Shown here: piece by piece, positions 1 to 8,012 of the stretch
Layout: every line of letters begins with the position of its first letter
Position numbering within the stretch: position 1 is the first letter of the stretch
Origin: Paenibacillus sp. FSL R7-0337
Lineage (GTDB): Bacteria > Bacillota > Bacilli > Paenibacillales > Paenibacillaceae
NCBI RefSeq assembly: GCF_037969875.1
Contig: NZ_CP150218.1
Coordinates: forward strand, 6,510,001-6,574,000
Reading direction: 5' to 3'
DNA: 64,000 nucleotides
Notes under the pieces: model-generated
The model's input: the letters and a program-made list of their open reading frames with translations, nothing else
Told to the model about the DNA's origin: nothing
Databases searched by the model: none
Position numbers and translations under genes: made by a program

Positions 1-1
1 C

Positions 2-553
2 GGCGATATCGACGGTCCGATCGACCGCGATCCGCTGGAGCCGCACCGGCGGATTGTGACGCCGGACGGATATCCCTCCTTGACCCGGTATGAGGTCAAG
101 GAGGTCTATGGCAGTGCAGCTTCACGCGTCGAGCTGAAGCTGGAGAGCGGGCGCACCCACCAGATCCGGGTGCATATGGGATCGGTCGGCTGCCCGCTGA
201 TCGGTGACGGGATGTACCGTCACCCGCTGTATGGGCAGGCGGCTGGCGGCCGGACGGAGGCGCTGTCGCCGGGCGAGGAGCGGCGTGCGGGAGAGCCGGC
301 GGTGACCGCGGGCGGCGGGAAGCAGCAGGTGCAAGAGCTGGCGGTAACCGCAGGCGGCACCGCGCTGTCGCCGGGCGCCGCCGCCCGGCTCGCGCAGATC
401 GCGGAGCTGGACGCGGCCATTCCGCGCCAGGCGCTGCACGCGGTGCGGCTGGCGTTCCGGCATCCGGTGACGCATGCCCAGCTGGTCTTCGAGGCTCCGC
501 TGCCGCCGGATATGGCGCTGCTGCAGGAGAAGCTGCGGCAGTCGGCACGGTAA
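2..553 (+). CDS. RluA-family rRNA/tRNA pseudouridine synthase, C-terminal part
   Basis: This is the 3' part of a gene entering from the left edge; the reading frame is open from base 2. The translated text has the C-terminal RluA-family signature: an Arg-Thr-His-Gln-Ile-Arg-Val-His stretch (about residue 52 of the visible part) followed by PLIGD, and near the end RQALHAVRLAFRHP, both typical of RluA/RluC/RluD enzymes that isomerise uridine to pseudouridine in RNA. The catalytic Asp lies upstream, outside the window. Between the two motifs is a Gly/Ala/Glu-rich insert of about 60 residues (roughly 235-415) that the family does not usually have; it looks low in complexity and may be a disordered loop. 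Which RNA position it modifies cannot be told from this fragment. Confidence 0.88.
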   Translation, partial: GDIDGPIDRDPLEPHRRIVTPDGYPSLTRYEVKEVYGSAASRVELKLESGRTHQIRVHMGSVGCPLIGDGMYRHPLYGQAAGGRTEALSPGEERRAGEPAVTAGGGKQQVQELAVTAGGTALSPGAAARLAQIAELDAAIPRQALHAVRLAFRHPVTHAQLVFEAPLPPDMALLQEKLRQSAR

Positions 554-765
554 GTAAGCGCCGGACCTATCCGGGACTCAGCTTCCCGTTGCAACAGCAT
601 GTAGCTTGGCTACAATCGGAGGAAGATGCTAAGCAGTATGCTGCCTTTTATATGCGCCAACCGCTCATAGAGTAACCTTTCTGCCACCATTGGAGTACAC
701 CAACAGGCAAATAAGTGCCAGGCTGCACATATTTTGCAGCTATATGAAGGCTCTGCGGCAAGCAA

Positions 766-893
766 GTGGAAAAAGTACAACTAAAATTGCCCCATACTCC
801 GCAAAGTAACGATTTATTCTGAATTAAGTGCCTGAAATCCAACTATTTCCTCTCGCGATGCGGATTTGGAAGGAAGAGTTGTACAATTTCCAC
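766..893. repeat. Imperfect inverted repeat in a gene-free stretch (554-1035)
   Basis: The 480 bases between the pseudouridine synthase and the next gene hold no convincing gene. Within them, 766-782 and 877-893 are inverted copies of each other (15 of 17 positions match; the core is GTACAACT), about 95 bases apart. The flanks of the pair are AT-richer than the neighbouring genes. Similar GTGGAAAAA/CAAC words occur in the non-coding blocks near 15.3 kb and 22.9 kb, so this could be a degenerate small inverted-repeat element. Confidence 0.4.
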
Positions 894-1035
894 CTATTGA
901 GGTTGGCCGTGAGGTCGGGCGTAATGCCGGCCGGGTAAAAGCCGCTGCTATGCAGACGACCCCAACAATATAAGCAGCAGTGACGATCTTTAGGACTAGC
1001 ATTACTGCTGCACTTTATGATAGAAGGAGAAGCCG

Positions 1036-1401
1036 ATGAGTAACTTGAAGGTGTACCAATATCCGAAATGCAGCACCTGCCGCAGCGCAGTGAACTGGCT
1101 GAAGGAAGCGGGGCATGAGCTGGAGCTGCAGCATATCGCAGAGCAGCCGCCAACCGTGGAGGAGCTGCGTGTGCTGGTGAAGCACAGCGGGCTGCCGCTG
1201 AAGAAGTTTTTTAATACGAGTGGTGAAGTCTACCGAGAGCTTGGCCTGAAGGACAAGCTTGCAGACTTAAGCGAAGACGAGCAGCTTGCGCTGCTGTCCG
1301 CACATGGGATGCTGATTAAGCGTCCGGTAGTTACTGACGGCAAGAAAGTTACCGTAGGCTACAAGGAAGACCAGTACGCCGAAGCTTGGAGCAACGCCTA
1401 A
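1036..1401 (+). CDS. ArsC/Spx-family thioredoxin-fold protein
   Basis: A 121-residue protein of the ArsC/Spx/YffB superfamily. The N-terminus has beta-strand text KVYQYPKCSTCRSA with a Cys12-x2-Cys15 pair where arsenate reductases carry the nucleophilic Cys and Spx carries its redox switch. The middle has the family's LKKFFNTSG and the end has the 'HGMLIKRPVV' element, both normal for this fold; 121 residues is also the normal length. The ribosome site AGAAGGAG lies 8 bases before the ATG. There is no ars operon around it, so a general glutaredoxin-like or Spx-like role is as likely as arsenate reduction. It is followed at 29 bases by the exonuclease gene, possibly in one transcript. Confidence 0.88.
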   Translation: MSNLKVYQYPKCSTCRSAVNWLKEAGHELELQHIAEQPPTVEELRVLVKHSGLPLKKFFNTSGEVYRELGLKDKLADLSEDEQLALLSAHGMLIKRPVVTDGKKVTVGYKEDQYAEAWSNA

Positions 1402-1429
1402 AATTAAGGAATACAAGGAGAGGTTACAC

Positions 1430-2371
1430 ATGAGCACAGCAACAGAAATCAAGGGCCGGGTCATGATTGTCGATGGAATGGCTCTGCTGTTCCGCGCTTT
1501 TTATGCTACCTCTTATGGTGGATATATCCGCAAGACCCGCGCCGGGCTGCCGACGAATGCGGTGTATGGATTTTTGCAGTATTTTTTCGACGCGGTGAGT
1601 ACGTTTGAGCCTTCACATGTGGTCTGCTGCTGGGATATGGGCAAGGGCACGTTCCGCTCAGAGAAGTATGAAGGGTATAAGTCTAATCGTATTGACGCAC
1701 CGCTGGAGCTGATCCCGCAGTTTGATCTGGTGAAGGAAGTGGTGGCTGAGCTGGGCGTGCCGAATATCGGTCTGGTTGGTTATGAGGCAGATGACTGCAT
1801 CGGCACACTGGCTTCATGCTACAGCGGGGAGTCGGAGGTCTACATTCTTACGGGGGACCACGACATGCTGCAACTGGTGAATGACAGCGTCAAGGTCGTG
1901 ATTATGAAAAAAGGCCGCTCCAACTATAAGGTGTACGATCCAGCGGAATTGCTGGAAGAACGGGGCCTCACCCCTGCGCAGGTGATCGACCTGAAGGGCT
2001 TCATGGGCGACACCAGCGATAATTATCCCGGTGTGAAGGGCATAGGCGAGAAGACCGCCACCAAGCTGCTGACGGAATACGGCACTGTGGAAGGGGTCAT
2101 CGAGAACCTGCATCTGCTGCCCAAGGGCGTTCGGGCTAAGATTGAAGCGGACCTCGACATGCTGCATCTCTCACGGGAACTGGCGGAAATCCGCTGCGAT
2201 GTGCCGATAGTATGCGAGCTGGCCGAATGTCTGTGGGAGATGCAGCGGGATAACGCCGCACGCAAGTTCAATGAGCTGGAGTTCGGCAGCTTGATGCATC
2301 TGATCGGCGGGATCGCCGAGGAACGGGATGACCGGGGAATCGTACAGATTGAGCTGGGGGATCTGGGCTGA
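1430..2371 (+). CDS. 5'-3' exonuclease (Pol I N-terminal / YpcP-like)
   Basis: A 313-residue stand-alone 5'-3' exonuclease of the FEN/PIN superfamily, like B. subtilis YpcP. It starts with the nuclease core 'MIVDGMALLFRAFYA'; acidic metal ligands follow in 'CCWDMG', 'GYEADDCIG' and 'LTGDHDML'. The helix-hairpin-helix part 'LKGFMGDTSDNYPGVKGIGEKTA' at about residues 185-210 binds DNA in this family. No polymerase domain follows; the ORF stops at the expected end of the nuclease unit. Such proteins remove RNA primers and flaps during Okazaki fragment maturation. AAGGAGAGG precedes the ATG. It converges on a minus-strand gene across a shared hairpin terminator. Confidence 0.9.
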   Translation: MSTATEIKGRVMIVDGMALLFRAFYATSYGGYIRKTRAGLPTNAVYGFLQYFFDAVSTFEPSHVVCCWDMGKGTFRSEKYEGYKSNRIDAPLELIPQFDLVKEVVAELGVPNIGLVGYEADDCIGTLASCYSGESEVYILTGDHDMLQLVNDSVKVVIMKKGRSNYKVYDPAELLEERGLTPAQVIDLKGFMGDTSDNYPGVKGIGEKTATKLLTEYGTVEGVIENLHLLPKGVRAKIEADLDMLHLSRELAEIRCDVPIVCELAECLWEMQRDNAARKFNELEFGSLMHLIGGIAEERDDRGIVQIELGDLG

Positions 2372-2392
2372 AGCCGGAATAGACAGCAAACC

Positions 2393-2442
2393 AAACAAGA
2401 CAGTAGCTACTCACCTATCGTGAGCGTGTACTGTCTTGTTTG
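2393..2442. terminator. Bidirectional hairpin between convergent genes
   Basis: AAACAAGACAGTA at 2393-2405 pairs with its complement ending at 2442. The hairpin lies between the convergent exonuclease gene and the methyltransferase gene; the methyltransferase stop codon (2415-2417) falls in the loop. There is no long T tract on either strand. Confidence 0.55.
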
Positions 2443-3392
2443 CGTGTGAAGAGATAGACCGCATTATCCTCAGATGGCGGCACAAGCAGGCGGGATAATT
2501 CCTCATTCAGCTCCATGCTGAAATGCTTAGCCTTATCATACGCATCGAAATCACCGGTGATCGCCGGGTCTCTTGTGCCGATTACAATGTACAACTCTAC
2601 AGATTCCGTATTAAAAACATGCTTCTCATACGGGTTGCCGGGCACCGGCCAAGAACAAAGCACCACCTTAGGAGCGTATTTGCTCAGTGCAGCTTTGGCA
2701 TCGGCTTGTTCCACAAAATCGGGGTAGGTGATATAATGCGCCCAGCTATAGTCATCAGTTGCCCGGCAGGCTGTGCCGTTATCGTTAAGGAATCTCGTCA
2801 AGGTACCGTCACCTGCACCGATCTCCAGGCACGCCTTGTCTCCGATCAGAGCGGATAAGTGCTTGATTAACGAACGGGAATAGAAGCAATAGATTCCTTG
2901 TTTATTGACAAGCGGCATCAGCATTTTGGGGCGGATAATCAGCTTCCAGCATATCCGGAACAGAGGGAGCGATACGGGCTTCCGGACAAGCTTTTCCTTG
3001 AACAGGAGCTTCTGCAGAATATAACCGTCCCAGAGATTGAACCGGACAGGCCCCGAGGCTGATTCGGCGGACACCGCTAATTGCAGCTGCTCGATCAGAT
3101 AAATGGCAAACCGGGCTTTAATAATATTAGGAAGAAAAGCGTTAATGGTGGTTTGATTAAAGCCGCTTTTGACAATTTTGCTCTTCGCTATTTTGGCGCT
3201 GCTTGTATAGCTGGCGAGCAAATTATGGATCAGGTTGGCGCGTTTTTGGCTTGATAGGGCATTGATCTCAAGCAGCACTTCTTCTTTGTACTCCGGATAT
3301 TCTGACAAAAGCGTGCGGGTATCAGTCTCATTCCTCAGTATTTGCTCGGCGGCCGTCTTGCTGAAGGTTAGCGCTCTTACGTCCCGGCTCAA
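2415..3392 (-). CDS. SAM-dependent methyltransferase-like protein
   Basis: A 325-residue protein. The N-terminal half is not recognised and is mostly helical, with several Lys/Arg-rich segments. The C-terminal half has a Rossmann methyltransferase motif I, 'CLEIGAGDGTLTRFL' (about residue 190), followed by an acidic turn and 'VVLCSWPVP', which resembles motif IV. The start is TTG: its TTGA overlaps the TGA stop of the upstream deformylase-like gene, so the two are probably translationally coupled. The substrate is unknown. Codon use is somewhat AT-richer than in neighbouring genes. Class I methyltransferase is well supported by motif I; anything more specific is not. Confidence 0.75.
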   Translation of the reverse strand: MSRDVRALTFSKTAAEQILRNETDTRTLLSEYPEYKEEVLLEINALSSQKRANLIHNLLASYTSSAKIAKSKIVKSGFNQTTINAFLPNIIKARFAIYLIEQLQLAVSAESASGPVRFNLWDGYILQKLLFKEKLVRKPVSLPLFRICWKLIIRPKMLMPLVNKQGIYCFYSRSLIKHLSALIGDKACLEIGAGDGTLTRFLNDNGTACRATDDYSWAHYITYPDFVEQADAKAALSKYAPKVVLCSWPVPGNPYEKHVFNTESVELYIVIGTRDPAITGDFDAYDKAKHFSMELNEELSRLLVPPSEDNAVYLFTRKQDSTRSR

Positions 3393-3802
3393 ATCACAAT
3401 ACCCTCGCAGTGATCCACCTCATGCTGAATAACCTGCGCCGTAAATCCGGTAAAGCTATCCCGGTGCTTCTTGAAATTATAATCGAGGTACTCTACCTCA
3501 ATGTAGTCGTACCGTTTCGCCGGGCGTACGCCTTCGAGCGAGAGGCAGCCTTCCTCAGTGTCATAAGGACGGTTGCGCTTAACGATCACCGGATTGATCA
3601 TCGAAATCGTCATCTGCTGCTCCACACGGATGGCAATGATGCGTTTGTTGACGCCAATCATGTCCGCAGCCATGCCGACGCACCGGTCGGAGTTGGCGTT
3701 CAGCGTCTCCACAAGATCCATTAACACGGGCAGATCCTTTTCCGTGGCCGGAGCAGATTTTTGGCTAAGAAGCGATATATCTTTACTGATAGGTCTGATC
3801 AT
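3389..3802 (-). CDS. Peptide deformylase-like protein, short form
   Basis: A 137-residue protein with three deformylase motifs in order: motif I at residues 42-50 (VGMAADMIG), motif II at 84-88 (EGCLS, with Cys86 as metal ligand) and motif III at 127-131 (HEVDH, two His ligands and the catalytic Glu). Classical enzymes have GxGxAAxQ in motif I; here the conserved Gln is Met, as I recall for the short clostridial branch. The protein ends six residues after HEVDH, so it lacks the usual C-terminal helix. GGAG lies 6 bases before the ATG. It overlaps the downstream methyltransferase start by four bases. Deformylation of N-formyl-Met is the family activity; whether this divergent copy is active is unproven. 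Confidence 0.85.
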   Translation of the reverse strand: MIRPISKDISLLSQKSAPATEKDLPVLMDLVETLNANSDRCVGMAADMIGVNKRIIAIRVEQQMTISMINPVIVKRNRPYDTEEGCLSLEGVRPAKRYDYIEVEYLDYNFKKHRDSFTGFTAQVIQHEVDHCEGIVI

Positions 3803-3990
3803 TATACTCTCCAGTTATGCTGTATTTGTGTGTCCATAATATCATTTTTGGCGGGGAAGTGAAATGTGGGAATGCGGGAGTTGCTGCTTAAGATAAAGAT
3901 TGACGAACCGGAGGAAGCTTGATTATAATGTTAATATAAGTATTAAATGATTAACAAATATATTAACTTAAAGAGGAGCGTTAACTTCCC

Positions 3991-5484
3991 ATGGCAGAAC
4001 GCATTGTACTGAACACCGACATCCGCAAAGGTAAGATTGACCGCAACATCTACGGACATTTCGCTGAGCATCTTGGACGCTGTATCTATGAAGGCATCTG
4101 GGTAGGCGAAGATTCCCCTATTCCGAACACCAAGGGTATCCGCAACGACGTAGTGGAAGCGCTTAAGGAAATGAAAATTCCGGTATTGCGCTGGCCGGGC
4201 GGCTGCTTCGCTGATGAATACCACTGGAAAGACGGCATCGGCCCGAGCGAAGAGCGCAAACGGATGATCAACACACACTGGGGCGGCGCGGTAGAGAACA
4301 ACCATTTCGGTACGCATGAATTCATGCTCCTCTGTGAGATGCTGGGCTGCGAGCCGTATATTAACGGTAACGTAGGTAGCGGAACTGTTCAAGAGATGTC
4401 CGAGTGGGTTGAGTATTTGACCTTCAACGGAGTCTCGCCAATGGCTGAGCTGCGTCAGAAGAACGGCCAGGAAGATGCCTGGAGCGTTAAGTATTTTGGT
4501 GTGGGCAACGAGAACTGGGGCTGCGGCGGTAACATGCGTCCTGAATTCTATGCTGACCTGTACCGTCAATATCAGACGTATGTGCGCAACTATGGAGACA
4601 ACAAGATCCACCGGATCGCCTGCGGGGCGAATGCGGATGACTATAACTGGACGGAAGTACTGATGCGTGAAGCTACCCGCTTCATGGATTCGCTTACCCT
4701 GCACTACTACACCCTGCCTACTTCGGACTGGAATCATAAGGGCGCGGCTACAGGCTTCGGAACAGACGAATACTTCACAACATTGAAGAAGGCACTGTTC
4801 ATGGATGAGCTGGTTACCCGCCATATCGCTATCATGGACAAATACGATCCTGAGAAAAGAGTCGGCCTGATCGTTGACGAATGGGGCACCTGGTATGATG
4901 TTGAGCCGGGTACGAACCCGGGCTTCCTCTACCAGCAGAACACGATCCGTGATGCGCTGGTGGCCGGCTTGACGCTGAATATTTTCCACAAGCACAGTGA
5001 CCGTGTACGGATGGCGAACATTGCCCAGACAGTGAATGTACTGCAGGCCGTTATTCTGACCGAAGGCGAGAAAATGCTCCTGACCCCAACCTACCATGTA
5101 TTCAACATGTACAAAGTGCATCAGGATGCAGAATTGCTGGAGCTGACTGTGGACAGCCCGGTATACAGCTATGAGGGAGTAGAGATTCCTGAAGTATCGG
5201 CTTCCGCTTCTGTAACCGCAGAAGGCGTAATCCATGTCAGCCTGTGTAACCTGAATCATGCAGCATCGGCAACCCTGCCGCTGGAACTGCGCGGATTGGC
5301 TGGACAAGCATCCGTAAGCGGAACTACGCTGGCCGGAGCTTCCATCGATGCCCACAATAGCTTTGAGCAGCCGGAAGCTGTGACACCACAGGCATTCAGC
5401 GCCTTCAAGCTTGAAGGGGATACGCTGACTGTAGAACTGCCGCCAATGTCGGTAACCGTTCTGGAAATTACTCCGAAGGCATAA
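3991..5484 (+). CDS. abfA: GH51 alpha-L-arabinofuranosidase
   Basis: A 497-residue intracellular GH51 enzyme that releases terminal arabinofuranose from arabinan and arabinoxylan oligosaccharides. The family signature 'PVLRWPGGCFADEYHW' is at 64-79. The acid/base Glu174 is in 'GNENWG' and the nucleophile Glu297 in 'VDEWGTWY', at the spacing known from the Geobacillus enzyme. No signal peptide is present, which suits a cytoplasmic enzyme acting on imported oligomers. AGAGGAGCG precedes the ATG. Codon choice is strongly biased, as in a well expressed gene. The small Cys-rich gene starts 10 bases after its stop, and an ArsR-type regulator lies about 1 kb downstream on the other strand. Confidence 0.95.
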   Translation: MAERIVLNTDIRKGKIDRNIYGHFAEHLGRCIYEGIWVGEDSPIPNTKGIRNDVVEALKEMKIPVLRWPGGCFADEYHWKDGIGPSEERKRMINTHWGGAVENNHFGTHEFMLLCEMLGCEPYINGNVGSGTVQEMSEWVEYLTFNGVSPMAELRQKNGQEDAWSVKYFGVGNENWGCGGNMRPEFYADLYRQYQTYVRNYGDNKIHRIACGANADDYNWTEVLMREATRFMDSLTLHYYTLPTSDWNHKGAATGFGTDEYFTTLKKALFMDELVTRHIAIMDKYDPEKRVGLIVDEWGTWYDVEPGTNPGFLYQQNTIRDALVAGLTLNIFHKHSDRVRMANIAQTVNVLQAVILTEGEKMLLTPTYHVFNMYKVHQDAELLELTVDSPVYSYEGVEIPEVSASASVTAEGVIHVSLCNLNHAASATLPLELRGLAGQASVSGTTLAGASIDAHNSFEQPEAVTPQAFSAFKLEGDTLTVELPPMSVTVLEITPKA

Positions 5485-5494
5485 GGAACGCAGG

Positions 5495-5770
5495 ATGACG
5501 ACCACTTCAACCTGCAAGGGATGCCGTGAGGAGTACAAGGTCACGGAAGCGCAGATTGCCCGCATTCTGGCCTCCTCCATGTTCAATCCTGACAATTCGG
5601 CTTCCGATGAGGTCTATGCCGAGCGGCTGGCGATCTGCGGGACCTGCCCGAAGCTGCAGGATGGCGTAACCTGTACTGCCTGCGGGTGCATCATTCCTGT
5701 CGTGGCCCGGCTGAAGGCCCGCAGCTGTCCGCTGCCGGGCGGCGGAAAGTGGCAGCCGGTGGCGGAATGA
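5495..5770 (+). CDS. Small Cys-rich protein (possibly DUF6171)
   Basis: A 91-residue soluble protein with seven cysteines: CKGC near the N-terminus (residues 7-10), then CGTC, CTAC and GCIIP near residues 48-68, and a final SCPLPGG. The pattern suggests one or two metal-binding knuckles. It resembles a small family I recall as DUF6171, found beside unrelated genes in Paenibacillus; this assignment is from memory only. It begins 10 bases after the arabinofuranosidase stop and shares its terminator, so it is probably the second gene of that transcript. No function can be stated. Confidence 0.72.
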   Translation: MTTTSTCKGCREEYKVTEAQIARILASSMFNPDNSASDEVYAERLAICGTCPKLQDGVTCTACGCIIPVVARLKARSCPLPGGGKWQPVAE

Positions 5771-5852
5771 CGGCTCACGCCTGGCGCAAGAGGCCATGCT
5801 AAACAGATAGGCTAGAAGCCGCCCTTGCCATAAGAGCCGGATCGATCACCGA

Positions 5853-5897
5853 AAGCCCCTCCAACCTGCACAATGCTGCGGTTGGAGGGGCTTTTTT
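5853..5897 (+). terminator. Intrinsic terminator after the abfA transcript
   Basis: The stem AAGCCCCTCCAACC pairs with GGTTGGAGGGGCTT around a short loop and is followed by six T. It closes the abfA and Cys-rich gene transcript; the 51-bp repeat array starts about 60 bases later. Confidence 0.88.
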
Positions 5898-5959
5898 GCG
5901 TTATGGAGGTGAGGGGAAAGGGACATGGAAGTGTTAGAGGAGGCGAAGTTGGCAAAGTA

Positions 5960-6382
5960 AAGGAGGAAAATCCAATTGGTACGGCGGGAAGTGGGCTGGA
6001 TGAGGAAATGAGAGGGATAAATCCCTCTAATGCGGCGGGAAGTGGGCTGGATGAGGAAATGAAAGGGATAAATCCCTCTGGTGCGGTGAGAAGCTGGCTG
6101 GATGGATGTTGGGAGGGGCATTAGTGCCCCTGAATCGGCCGAAAGTGGGCGATGAGCGGAAATGAGGGGCATTAGTGCCCCTGAATCGGTTGAAAGTGGG
6201 CGATGAGCGGAAATGAGGGGCATTAGTGCCCCTGAATCGGTTGAAAGTGGGCGATGAGCGGAAATGAGGGGCATTAGTACCCCTGAATTGGTCGAAAGTG
6301 GGCTTTGGGCGGAAATGAGAGACATTAGTACCCCTAAATTCGTGGAAGTGGGCGTTAAGCAGTAGTGAGGAGTTTTGGCTCC
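5960..6382 (+). repeat. 51-bp tandem repeat array 1, two palindrome types
   Basis: About eight head-to-tail units with a 51-base period. The shared part of each unit reads roughly GAAAGTGGGC followed by GATGAG and GGAAATGA. The variable part is a small palindrome. Units starting at 6011 and 6062 carry AGGGATAAATCCCT; units at 6115, 6166 and 6217 carry GGGGCATTAGTGCCCC. The unit at 6268 is slightly decayed, those at 6319 and 6369 more so; the last has GGAGTTTTGGCTCC. The unit before 6011 lacks a clean palindrome. Units 6166 and 6217 are identical over nearly their whole length. The same architecture recurs at 53.98-54.43 kb. Confidence 0.9.
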
Positions 6383-6462
6383 AAAAGTAGCTGAAACGAA
6401 AACTAACCTAATTAGTCTAACTAATCAATCAATCTCCCCCTACCTACCTGCTAAGCAGGCCT

Positions 6463-7395
6463 TTACAAAGAACCCGGCAAATCTGCCACACCATCCGTAT
6501 AAAACAATTCAAACACCAGATCCTCGTTGTAATTGCCGAAGCCTTTGCCGAACAGGGTGAGACCGCCGATGTGCTCGGCATCCTCCTCGACGGAGAGCCG
6601 GAAGGTCCATTGTTTGTTGCGGATGCCTACCTGATCGAGGGTGACCTCCGACAGCTTTTGCCCGTCCATGTAGGTACCCGTCTGCGTAATCCGCAGCTGC
6701 TTGAGCAGGCCGTATTGGTTGGTTAGTGCGGGCCACCAGGCCGGTGTGTATTTTCCCGGATTATCTCCGTAGTCACCGGGACTGGTCCAGAAGCCGAGCG
6801 ATTGTCCGTTCAGCGTGAAGGTAATATCCGACGGCCAGTTGTTGTTAATCGACGGGGCTTCGGAGGCAATCTCCATCGTGATGGCAAGCTCCTCCGGCTG
6901 CTGGCTGGACAGCAGGAAATTCGGGATTTTATACTCGACGAACCCCTTGCCGAACCAGAGAATCCCGGCGTTCACCCGCTCCTGGTCCCAGAAATAACGG
7001 GGATCGTCAAAGTGCCCGATGACCCTCTCCGTCGTAGACAGTCCGCAGGTAGGCTCGATCTGGAAGTCGGAATAATGCCCCACCGGGATGTCCTTGCGGT
7101 ACCCTCTGCGCGGAGTCCGGGCTTGTCCCGGAAACACAATCTCTGCCCCGTCTGCGGCCAGTGTACAAATCTTTTGCAGTCCGCTTTTGCCGGGAGCCAT
7201 GTGGCTGCGGATCAGCCCGGCGGCTTCGAGCTTGCGCACATGCATGGTCATAATCGCACTGCTTAGCTTGAGGGCTGCGGCCAGTTCCTTCACGTTCATG
7301 GGTTTATCGGACAGCAGCCGCAGCATATGCAGGCGCACGGTACTGGACAGGGCCTCGTACACTGGCAGGGATTGTTCAGTTAGATCAAGTTTCAT
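6463..7395 (-). CDS. ArsR-type transcriptional regulator with large C-terminal domain
   Basis: A 310-residue protein. Residues 1-80 are an ArsR-type winged helix ('SSTVRLHMLRLLSDKPMNVKELAAAL', then 'MTMHVRKLEAAGLI'). About 220 residues follow that are far too long for a plain metal-sensing ArsR protein; they are beta-rich with many Trp and Gly residues and may bind a ligand such as a sugar. I recall similar ArsR-plus-sensor proteins beside carbohydrate genes in Paenibacillus, but the target here is unknown. GGAGG precedes the ATG. It stands alone, with the repeat array behind it and the cobalamin riboswitch transcript diverging in front; abfA, 1 kb away, is one candidate target. Confidence 0.82.
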   Translation of the reverse strand: MKLDLTEQSLPVYEALSSTVRLHMLRLLSDKPMNVKELAAALKLSSAIMTMHVRKLEAAGLIRSHMAPGKSGLQKICTLAADGAEIVFPGQARTPRRGYRKDIPVGHYSDFQIEPTCGLSTTERVIGHFDDPRYFWDQERVNAGILWFGKGFVEYKIPNFLLSSQQPEELAITMEIASEAPSINNNWPSDITFTLNGQSLGFWTSPGDYGDNPGKYTPAWWPALTNQYGLLKQLRITQTGTYMDGQKLSEVTLDQVGIRNKQWTFRLSVEEDAEHIGGLTLFGKGFGNYNEDLVFELFYTDGVADLPGSL

Positions 7396-7540
7396 CGGAT
7401 GCCTCCACGTTCAGGTTATATAGTTAATAATTATATTACTCAAATAAAATTTCTACAAGCCATGATTGGCTGCAGGCCAGCTTTTCCAATTTATATCACA
7501 GACACGCTAGGCCGAGTCCGCTATGATGTGAGATGAATTA

Positions 7541-7720
7541 GCAATGAAACAAGGTGCTCTTGCCGGATGCGGCAAGGGATAACAGGGAATCGGGTGCAAC
7601 TCCCGAGCGGTCCCGCCACTGTATGGAAGAGCTGCACTTCATGAGGTCACTCGGGAAGCCCCGGGGAAGACGAAGCCTGCGGCGCCTGTATTCCAAGCCA
7701 GGAGACCTACCTTGTCGACG
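7541..7720 (+). ncRNA. Cobalamin riboswitch aptamer
   Basis: The sequence has the cobalamin aptamer landmarks in order: the GGTGC opening after P1, the core GGGAATCGGGTGCAACTCC, the CGGTCCCGCCACTGTA element, and the B12 box AGCCAGGAGACCTACC at about 7696-7711. P1 is formed by ACAAGGT at 7549-7555 and ACCTTGT at 7709-7715. It lies in front of cbiMNQO and the corrin genes and should lower their expression when adenosylcobalamin is plentiful. Confidence 0.95.
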
Positions 7721-7940
7721 CACACCACGACTCTACGCGGATAGGAGCGGTGTACGGATAGGTTAATGAGAAGAGGCGTTCTGCCCTGATGGACCGGAGG
7801 AATCTTGAGTGTAGAGAGGCCCCCCGGTTTATAGCTGCTGGATACAAGGTTATGGCCCCTAGTGATGAGGCGATGAGAAGCACCTTGTTCCGCTTGGCAG
7901 CGGCTGCGCACTCCATCGAACTTGCCTGCGTACATACACT
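7721..7940 (+). promoter_or_regulatory. Candidate riboswitch expression platform
   Basis: This 220-base stretch between aptamer and terminator has no gene. It contains ACAAGGT at 7844-7850 and AGCACCTTGTT at 7879-7889. The latter is complementary over 11 bases to 7548-7558, which includes the 5' strand of aptamer P1, and over 7 bases to 7844-7850. Two mutually exclusive folds are therefore possible. A small hairpin (CCGC TTGGCA GCGG) follows at 7890-7903. Function as the switching region is inferred. Confidence 0.5.
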
Positions 7941-7964
7941 CCCACCCTTTAGGGTGGGTTTTTT
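7941..7964 (+). terminator. Intrinsic terminator of the cobalamin riboswitch leader
   Basis: CCCACCCT and AGGGTGGG form an 8-bp stem with a two-base loop, directly followed by six T, 49 bases before cbiM. It is the likely premature stop used by the cobalamin riboswitch. Confidence 0.88.
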
Positions 7965-8012
7965 GGGCTTTATGGTTTTTAACGGGAAATCAACAAACAT
8001 GGAGGGTGACAA

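Noticed and set aside
3943..5595. 550-codon minus-strand frame opposite abfA
   Set aside because: Antisense shadow of a highly biased gene.
5846..6325. 159-codon minus-strand frame across repeat array 1
   Set aside because: It arises because the repeat period of 51 is divisible by three; it has no ribosome site and its text is just the repeat translated.
5960..6382. CRISPR array
   Set aside because: Units are contiguous 51-bp repeats without unique spacers, and no cas genes are present.
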